Origin: Pseudomonadota bacterium
Lineage (GTDB): Bacteria > Pseudomonadota > Gammaproteobacteria > Burkholderiales > Gallionellaceae
Length of the DNA: 12,824 nucleotides
Direction of reading: 5' to 3'
NCBI GenBank assembly: GCA_021783855.1
Contig: JAJXTL010000078.1
Span: 1 to 12,824 of the forward strand
Made by a program: the position numbers and the translations under genes. This document shows, one piece after another, positions 8,401 to 12,824 of this stretch (within the stretch, counting starts at the first letter, position 1; the number at the start of each line of letters is the position of its first letter). The notes beneath the pieces were generated by a model, which was given only the letters and a program-made list of their open reading frames with translations, was not told where the DNA came from and did no database searches.

Positions 8401-10107
8401 GGCGAAGGCGGCCAGTTGCCGGGTCATAAAGTCTCCGAGTACATCGCCAAGCTGCGTTTCTCGGTGCCCGGCGTGGGGCTGATTTCGCCGCCTCCGCACC
8501 ACGACATCTATTCCATCGAGGACCTGGCTCAGCTCATCCATGATCTGAAAAATGCCAATCCATCTGCGTCGATTTCGGTGAAACTGGTGTCCGAAGTGGG
8601 TGTAGGGACGGTCGCCGCAGGCGTATCCAAGGCGAAGGCGGACCATATCGTGGTAGCAGGGTTCGACGGCGGAACGGGTGCCTCACCCTTGTCTTCCATT
8701 AAACATGCGGGTACGCCCTGGGAATTGGGGTTGGCCGAGGCGCAGCAGACGCTGGTGCTCAACCAGTTGCGCGGCCGTATCGCCTTGCAGGTGGACGGGC
8801 AGCTCAAGACAGGACGCGATGTGCTGATCGGCGCCTTGCTGGGTGCCGATGAGTTTGGTTTTGCGACCGCGCCCCTGGTGGTAGAAGGCTGCATCATGAT
8901 GAGAAAGTGTCACCTCAACACCTGTCCGGTCGGCGTTGCCACGCAGGATCCGGTATTGCGCCGCAAATTTACCGGGCAGCCGGAACATGTGGTGAACTAC
9001 TTCTTCTTCGTTGCGGAAGAGTTGCGTGAATTGATGGCACAGATGGGTATCCGCCGATTTGTCGATCTGATCGGTCGCTCTGATCTGCTGGATGTCAAGC
9101 ACGGGATTGCCCACTGGAAGTCACAGGGGCTTGATTTTTCAAAGGTTTTCCACCAGGTGGCGGCGTCTGCCTCGGTGTCTCGCCATCATTCTGAAGCACA
9201 GGATCACGAACTTGAGAAGGCGCTGGACAATGAGTTGATCAAAGGCGCGAAAAATGCACTTGTCAACCAGGTGCCCGTGGTAATAAACAGCAAGATCAGA
9301 AACGTCAATCGCACGGCAGGCACGATGTTGTCGCATGAAATCGCCAAACGTTATGGACATGCCGGCTTGCCGGACGACACCATACAGGTGAAATTCACCG
9401 GTACGGCCGGGCAAAGCTTCGGCGCGTTCCTGTCGCACGGCATTTCGTTTGAATTGCGCGGCGAAGGCAACGATTATGTTGGCAAGGGTCTGTGTGGCGG
9501 ACGCATCAGCATCATGCCGCCGGATGACGCCAAACTGATTGCGGCAGACAACATCATCGTCGGCAATACCGTGCTGTACGGTGCGACATCCGGGGAGTGC
9601 TACTTCAGCGGTGTGGCGGGCGAGCGATTTGCGGTGCGCAATTCCGGCGCAATCGCGGTTGTCGAGGGGTTGGGCGATCACGGTTGCGAATACATGACAG
9701 GCGGCCTGGTGGTCGTGCTGGGACAGACCGGGCGGAATTTCGCGGCGGGGATGTCGGGCGGCGTAGCCTTCGTGCTGGACGAGACGGGCGATTTTGAAAA
9801 GCGCTGCAATTTGACCATGGTAGCCTTGGAGCCTGTTATGGAAGAATTGCCCGCCACCGATAGCGGAGAGGATTTGCCGGCCAGCCATGGCAGAGTGCAT
9901 TTCAACCCGCTCAACAAGGCCGATGAACACGCATTGCGCGAGCAGATCGAAAAGCATTTGCTCTACACCGGCAGCGAACGCGCGAGGCTGATACTGGAAA
10001 ACTGGTCGGTTTATTTGCCTAAATTTACCAAGGTGATGCCGACCGATTATCGCCGTGCCTTGCAGGATCAGGCGGCGCAAAATCTTACGCAAGTGGAGGC
10101 TGCATAA
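5452..10107 (+). CDS. gltB: Glutamate synthase large (alpha) subunit GltB
   Basis: GltB takes the amide nitrogen from glutamine and transfers it to 2-oxoglutarate, giving two glutamates; with glutamine synthetase this is the main ammonia-assimilation route. The product is 1551 aa, in the normal range. It starts with a short propeptide; maturation should expose Cys22 (in DACGVGF) as the nucleophile of the class II amidotransferase domain (about 22-430). The central domain covers about 470-770. The FMN/2-oxoglutarate domain (about 835-1195) contains the 3Fe-4S ligands Cys1147, Cys1153 and Cys1158 in the family's C-x5-C-x4-C spacing. A C-terminal GXGXG beta-helix domain follows (about 1250-1515). 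GTG 5452 was chosen for its ribosome-binding site; TTG 5440 would add four residues. The stop overlaps the gltD start by one base (TAATG), so the subunits are probably translationally coupled. Confidence 0.98.
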   Translation: MVNSSLPMQQGLYDPRQERDACGVGFVAHIKGKKSHDMVSQGLQILENLTHRGATGADPLAGDGAGILLQIPDAFLRIQCAALGFSLPQAGRYGVGMLFLPQEVTARAACEQIIVEKIIAEGQSVLGWRDVPVDSSILGVGVRQVEPTVRQVFIASSGTDTDAFERKLFVIRKTAEHAVNNLTGSQGKGFYIPSLSARTIVYKGMLLADQVGKYYPDLQDKSLISALALVHQRFSTNTFPTWDLAHPFRMIAHNGEINTVRGNVNWMAARHAAMSSQLLGEDLEKLWPLIVDGQSDSACFDNALELLVAGGYSLPHAMMLLIPEAWAGNPLMDEERRAFYEYHAALMEPWDGPAAVAFTDGRMIGATLDRNGLRPARYLITDDDVVLLASEMGVLNIPQHKVVKKWRLQPGKMFLIDMEAGRIIDDAELKNQLATDKPYRQWIEESRYFLSDLPSTASENKLNASLLDTQQAFGYSQEDVKFILTPMINAGEEPTGSMGADAALAVLSNKNRSFYDYFQQLFAQVTNPPIDPIREEIVMSLTSFIGPKPNLLGVDETVPALRLEVHQPVLSDDDISRLRNIEQHTQGRYRSLVLDITYPASQGGAGCEATIKTLCAAADLAVADGYNVLILSDRAMSSERVAIPALVACSKVHLHLVRAGLRTSTGLVVDTGSAREVHHFALLAGFGAEAVCPWLAFETIAAINPSTATDAKKRFIKAIDKGLMKVMSKMGISTYQSYCGAQIFEAIGLNASFVASYFTGTATQIEGIGLAEVAEEALRTHTDAFGSNPVLANALEAGGEYAYRVRGEEHMWTPDSIAKLQLATRTNNVATYKEYAKLINEQATKLKTLRGLFEIKSAGPTVPLEEVEPAREIVKRFATGAMSLGSISTEAHTTLAIAMNRIGGKSNTGEGGEDAARFAIFKGGEMLSDIIGKNRIEADRVLQAGDSLRSKIKQVASGRFGVTAEYLASADQIQIKMAQGAKPGEGGQLPGHKVSEYIAKLRFSVPGVGLISPPPHHDIYSIEDLAQLIHDLKNANPSASISVKLVSEVGVGTVAAGVSKAKADHIVVAGFDGGTGASPLSSIKHAGTPWELGLAEAQQTLVLNQLRGRIALQVDGQLKTGRDVLIGALLGADEFGFATAPLVVEGCIMMRKCHLNTCPVGVATQDPVLRRKFTGQPEHVVNYFFFVAEELRELMAQMGIRRFVDLIGRSDLLDVKHGIAHWKSQGLDFSKVFHQVAASASVSRHHSEAQDHELEKALDNELIKGAKNALVNQVPVVINSKIRNVNRTAGTMLSHEIAKRYGHAGLPDDTIQVKFTGTAGQSFGAFLSHGISFELRGEGNDYVGKGLCGGRISIMPPDDAKLIAADNIIVGNTVLYGATSGECYFSGVAGERFAVRNSGAIAVVEGLGDHGCEYMTGGLVVVLGQTGRNFAAGMSGGVAFVLDETGDFEKRCNLTMVALEPVMEELPATDSGEDLPASHGRVHFNPLNKADEHALREQIEKHLLYTGSERARLILENWSVYLPKFTKVMPTDYRRALQDQAAQNLTQVEAA

Positions 10108-11561
10108 TGGGTAAGCCAACTGGATTCATGGAGTACAACCGGCTGTCTGAGGCAAGTTTGCCTGTTGCGGAACGGCTGGTAAATTATCAGGAGTTTGTGC
10201 TGCATCTGACCGATGAGCAGGCGAAGATACAGGGGGGGCGCTGCATGGATTGCGGCATTCCTTTCTGCACCTCGGGTTGTCCTGTCAACAACATCATCCC
10301 CGACTGGAATGATCTGGTGTTTCGCGGCAACTGGCGTGAGGCGCTGGATGTGTTGCACTCCACCAATAATTTCCCCGAGTTCACCGGGCGTTTGTGCCCT
10401 GCACCCTGCGAAGCGGCCTGTACGCTGAACATCAACAACGATGCGGTGGGCATCAAGTCTATCGAGCATGCCATCATCGACAAGGGTTGGGAGCAGGGAT
10501 GGGTCACACCGCAAATTCCGGCAGTGAAAACTGGCAAGAAAGTTGCCGTGGTGGGCTCCGGCCCAGCTGGCATGGCGTGCGCGCAGCAACTGGCGCGTGT
10601 CGGACACGATGTGACGCTGTTTGAAAAAAACAGCCGTCTCGGCGGTCTGATGCGTTACGGCATCCCCGATTTCAAGATGGAAAAATCCCACATCGACCGT
10701 CGCGTCGAACAGATGGAAGCCGAGGGCGTGACGTTTAAGACCGCAACGTTTGTCGGGACGGAATGCGAGGCGGGCGTAAGCAACATGTCCGCTGAAGCCA
10801 TATCGCCGCAGAGTTTGCTGGCACAGTACGATGCGGTGGTGCTTTCCGGCGGAGCGGAAACGCCGCGTGATCTGCCGGTACCCGGGCGCGAGCTTGCCGG
10901 GATTTATAACGCCATGGAATTTTTGCCGCAGCAGAACCGCGTGAATGCCGGCGATGAGTTGCCGGAACAGATCAGGGCGACCGGTAAGCATGTGGTGGTG
11001 ATCGGCGGCGGAGACACCGGTTCCGATTGCGTCGGCACCTCCAATCGCCACGGAGCTTTGTCGGTCACACAGATCGAAGTGATGCCGCGTCCGCCCGAGC
11101 ATGAGAACAAATCGCTGGTTTGGCCCAACTGGCCGATGAAGCTGCGCACCTCCAGTTCTCACGAAGAAGGTTGCAGTCGCGACTGGGCCATTGCCACTAA
11201 AGGATTTCAAGGCAGCAACGGCCGTGTTGAGAAACTGCATGCGGTGCGCGTCGAATGGGTGGATGGCAAGCTGGTCGAGATAGCGGGCAGCGAATTCGAG
11301 CTGAAAGCGGATCTGGTGTTTCTGGCAATGGGTTTTGTCAGTCCCATGCAGAAGATGCTGGAGGCGTTCGGCGTCGAAAAAGATGCGCGCGGCAACGTCC
11401 GAGCCAATACCGATGATTACCGAACCAGTATCGATCGTGTGTTTGCGGCGGGTGATGTGCGTCGTGGGCAATCGCTGATCGTCTGGGCGATCCGTGAAGG
11501 CCGTCAGTGCGCCCGCTCCGTGGATGAATTCCTGATGGGGTCGTCCGTTTTGCCGCGTTAA
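10107..11561 (+). CDS. gltD: Glutamate synthase small (beta) subunit GltD
   Basis: GltD oxidises NADPH through FAD and passes electrons by 4Fe-4S clusters to the FMN of GltB. The product is 484 aa, the usual size. The N-terminal cluster-binding region has Cys46, Cys49, Cys54 and Cys58, then Cys97, Cys101 and Cys105 in [10 protein letters not shown]. The FAD Rossmann motif GSGPAG is at 151-156, and the NADPH motif GGGDTG is at 301-306. FAAGDVRRG near 446-454 is the C-terminal FAD-contact segment. The start codon shares its A with the gltB stop, and GGAGG at 10095-10099 lies 7 bases ahead, so translation should be efficient and tied to gltB. Related proteins act in other NADPH-dependent enzymes, but the position after gltB settles the role. 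Confidence 0.98.
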   Translation: MGKPTGFMEYNRLSEASLPVAERLVNYQEFVLHLTDEQAKIQGGRCMDCGIPFCTSGCPVNNIIPDWNDLVFRGNWREALDVLHSTNNFPEFTGRLCPAPCEAACTLNINNDAVGIKSIEHAIIDKGWEQGWVTPQIPAVKTGKKVAVVGSGPAGMACAQQLARVGHDVTLFEKNSRLGGLMRYGIPDFKMEKSHIDRRVEQMEAEGVTFKTATFVGTECEAGVSNMSAEAISPQSLLAQYDAVVLSGGAETPRDLPVPGRELAGIYNAMEFLPQQNRVNAGDELPEQIRATGKHVVVIGGGDTGSDCVGTSNRHGALSVTQIEVMPRPPEHENKSLVWPNWPMKLRTSSSHEEGCSRDWAIATKGFQGSNGRVEKLHAVRVEWVDGKLVEIAGSEFELKADLVFLAMGFVSPMQKMLEAFGVEKDARGNVRANTDDYRTSIDRVFAAGDVRRGQSLIVWAIREGRQCARSVDEFLMGSSVLPR

Positions 11562-11563
11562 CA

Positions 11564-11590
11564 GCGCAGATTGCACCGTTTAGTCTGCGT
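11564..11590 (+). repeat. Hairpin between gltD and hemE
   Basis: CGCAGA (11565-11570) and TCTGCG (11584-11589) are perfect inverted repeats. G-U and A-U pairs can extend the helix to a seven-base loop (11574-11580). It lies in the 54-base gltD-hemE gap and has no T-run after it, so it may be a weak terminator, an mRNA-processing or stabilising element, or chance. Confidence 0.5.
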
Positions 11591-11615
11591 ATAGATTTAC
11601 TACATTAGGTTAACC

Positions 11616-12680
11616 ATGAATTTTAAATTGAAGAACGATACTTTTCTGCGTGCATTGTTGCGACAGCCTACCGAATACACGCCGCTATGGATGATGCGCC
11701 AGGCCGGACGTTTCCTGCCGGAATACCGCGAGACGCGCAAACGCGCAGGCAGTTTCCTTGGGCTGTGCAAGAATCCGGATTTTGCCACCGAAGTCACCAT
11801 GCAACCGCTGGATCGCTATCCACTGGATGCGGCAATTCTGTTTTCCGATATTCTGACCGTGCCGGATGCGATGGGGCTGGGCTTGTATTTTTCGGATGGC
11901 GAAGGCCCGAAATTCGAGCGACCCCTCCGCGACGAGGCATCCATCATGGCGCTGCGCGTGCCGGATATCGACCGCGATCTGCGCTATGTGACCGATGCGG
12001 TCTCGCAAATCCGCAAGACGCTGGACGGTCGTGTTCCGCTGATCGGCTTTTCCGGCAGTCCGTTCACCCTGTCGTGTTACATGGTTGAAGGCGGCGGCAG
12101 CGACGACTACGCCAGAGTCAAGACACTGATGTACAACGAACCCAAACTGATGCACCACATACTTGAGGTGACCACCCAGGCGGTAATCGCCTACCTGAAT
12201 GCACAGATCGAAGCGGGTGCTCAGGCGGTGATGGTTTTCGATTCATGGGGAGGCGTATTGTCTCATTCGGCTTACCACGAATTCTCGCTGGCCTATACGC
12301 AGCGCATCGTGGACGGTCTGATCAAGGAAAAAGACGGCGTGCGCATTCCCAATATCGTGTTCACCAAGGGCGGCGGTTTGTGGATAGAAAACATCGCCAA
12401 TACCGGTTGCGACGCGATCGGCCTGGACTGGACGATGGACATCGGTGTGGCGCGTCAGAAGGTGGGTCACAAAGTCGCGCTGCAAGGGAATCTTGATCCT
12501 GCAGTTTTGTTCGCTAATCCCAATGCGATCCGCACTGAGGTGGAAAAAGTGCTCAGCAATTATGGTTACGGCAGCGGTCACGTATTCAATCTGGGGCACG
12601 GCATCTCGCAGCACACCAACCCCGAAAACGTGGCGGCGATGGTCGCTGCCGTGCATGAGTTGAGCCGCAAGTACCACTAG
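11616..12680 (+). CDS. hemE: Uroporphyrinogen decarboxylase HemE
   Basis: HemE removes four carboxyl groups from uroporphyrinogen III to give coproporphyrinogen III, committing tetrapyrrole synthesis to haem; it is a cofactor-free cytosolic enzyme. The product is 354 aa, the normal length. The signature [16 protein letters not shown] at 23-38 carries the substrate-binding Arg28 and Arg32. Catalytic Asp77 is in [12 protein letters not shown], Tyr155 in SCYMVEG, Ser210 in FDSWGG and His328 in NLGHGI. All active-site residues expected for the family are present. The ATG at 11616 has a modest site (TTAGG at 11605-11609, six bases before). It could be read from the gltBD transcript, because the spacer is short, or from a promoter I cannot identify. 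A strong terminator ends the unit. Confidence 0.97.
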   Translation: MNFKLKNDTFLRALLRQPTEYTPLWMMRQAGRFLPEYRETRKRAGSFLGLCKNPDFATEVTMQPLDRYPLDAAILFSDILTVPDAMGLGLYFSDGEGPKFERPLRDEASIMALRVPDIDRDLRYVTDAVSQIRKTLDGRVPLIGFSGSPFTLSCYMVEGGGSDDYARVKTLMYNEPKLMHHILEVTTQAVIAYLNAQIEAGAQAVMVFDSWGGVLSHSAYHEFSLAYTQRIVDGLIKEKDGVRIPNIVFTKGGGLWIENIANTGCDAIGLDWTMDIGVARQKVGHKVALQGNLDPAVLFANPNAIRTEVEKVLSNYGYGSGHVFNLGHGISQHTNPENVAAMVAAVHELSRKYH

Positions 12681-12703
12681 CAGCCGTACAGGCAGGATTG
12701 TAT

Positions 12704-12735
12704 AAAAAACGGCAGCTAATCCCTGCGGTTTTTTT
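12704..12735 (+). terminator. Strong intrinsic terminator after hemE
   Basis: The arms 12704-12715 and 12723-12734 pair with a single G-G mismatch around a seven-base loop, and the right arm ends in seven T (12729-12735). The matching A-run on the left arm means it could also work for transcripts arriving on the other strand. Confidence 0.88.
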
Positions 12736-12824
12736 ATAGGTGCGGTATGTGGCTGTTGCAGATAAATATCTTCAGTTAATCAAGCTCCTTCGGACTGAAT
12801 TCGCGATGTGACAACGTAGTAAAG
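12736..12824. other. Terminal non-coding stretch after hemE
   Basis: No gene can be supported in these 89 bases. The longest readable + strand frame is about 20 codons from a GTG at 12750 and has no recognisable content. A perfect short inverted repeat, AGATA (12760-12764) and TATCT (12767-12771), is the only structure seen. The stretch probably precedes a gene beyond the window. Confidence 0.6.

Noticed and set aside
9139..10119. A 326-codon - strand frame opposite the gltB 3' end
   Set aside because: Same reason: an antisense shadow of the GXGXG domain, without its own motifs or a plausible start region.
10068..11576. A 502-codon open frame on the - strand covering all of gltD
   Set aside because: It mirrors a gene with full conserved motifs. 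Its translation is rich in His, Arg and Gln with no recognisable domain, as expected for the complement of GC-biased codons.
1..12824. Mobile element, phage, CRISPR, toxin-antitoxin or biosynthetic cluster
   Set aside because: No transposase, integrase, direct-repeat array, cas-like gene or small paired genes are visible. All seven genes are housekeeping genes in an order known from related bacteria.

Overview
The window looks like chromosomal DNA of a betaproteobacterium, most likely near the Nitrosomonadales/Gallionellaceae. This rests on the gene order pilQ-aroK-aroB-dgt-gltB-gltD-hemE, all on the + strand, and on protein character. Pseudomonads have a related order (pilQ-aroK-aroB-SPOR-domain gene-gltB-gltD-hemE), so a dgt-type gene between aroB and gltB favours Betaproteobacteria. 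The genus is inference only. Seven complete protein genes fill almost the whole window. I see no tRNA, rRNA, insertion sequence, phage gene or CRISPR array.

Layout. 1-69: the end of an upstream gene (pilP expected, frame unresolved), with a strong inverted repeat just before the pilQ ribosome-binding site. 70-2304: pilQ, the type IV pilus outer-membrane secretin, followed by an intrinsic terminator at 2330-2354. 2380-5226: aroK, aroB and dgt. aroK and aroB are two shikimate-pathway enzymes 56 bases apart, and dgt overlaps the end of aroB by 8 bases. 5227-5451: a 225-base gap with a probable terminator and a separate set of inverted repeats. 5452-11561: gltB and gltD, the two subunits of NADPH glutamate synthase, overlapping by one base. 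11616-12680: hemE, uroporphyrinogen decarboxylase, after a short hairpin-containing spacer. 12704-12735: a strong terminator. The last 89 bases hold no gene I can support.

How the genes work together. The apparent transcription units are (pilP-)pilQ, aroK-aroB-dgt and gltB-gltD(-hemE). They cover pilus export, chorismate supply, dNTP-pool hydrolysis, ammonia assimilation and tetrapyrrole synthesis. The linkage is conserved housekeeping synteny, not a single pathway. All seven proteins keep the catalytic or cofactor residues I could check, with no frameshift or truncation.

I found no convincing undescribed system. The parts most worth a second look are non-coding: two mutually exclusive hairpins before pilQ, a 10-bp helix enclosing a second hairpin before gltB, and start regions of aroK and aroB that lack a Shine-Dalgarno sequence.
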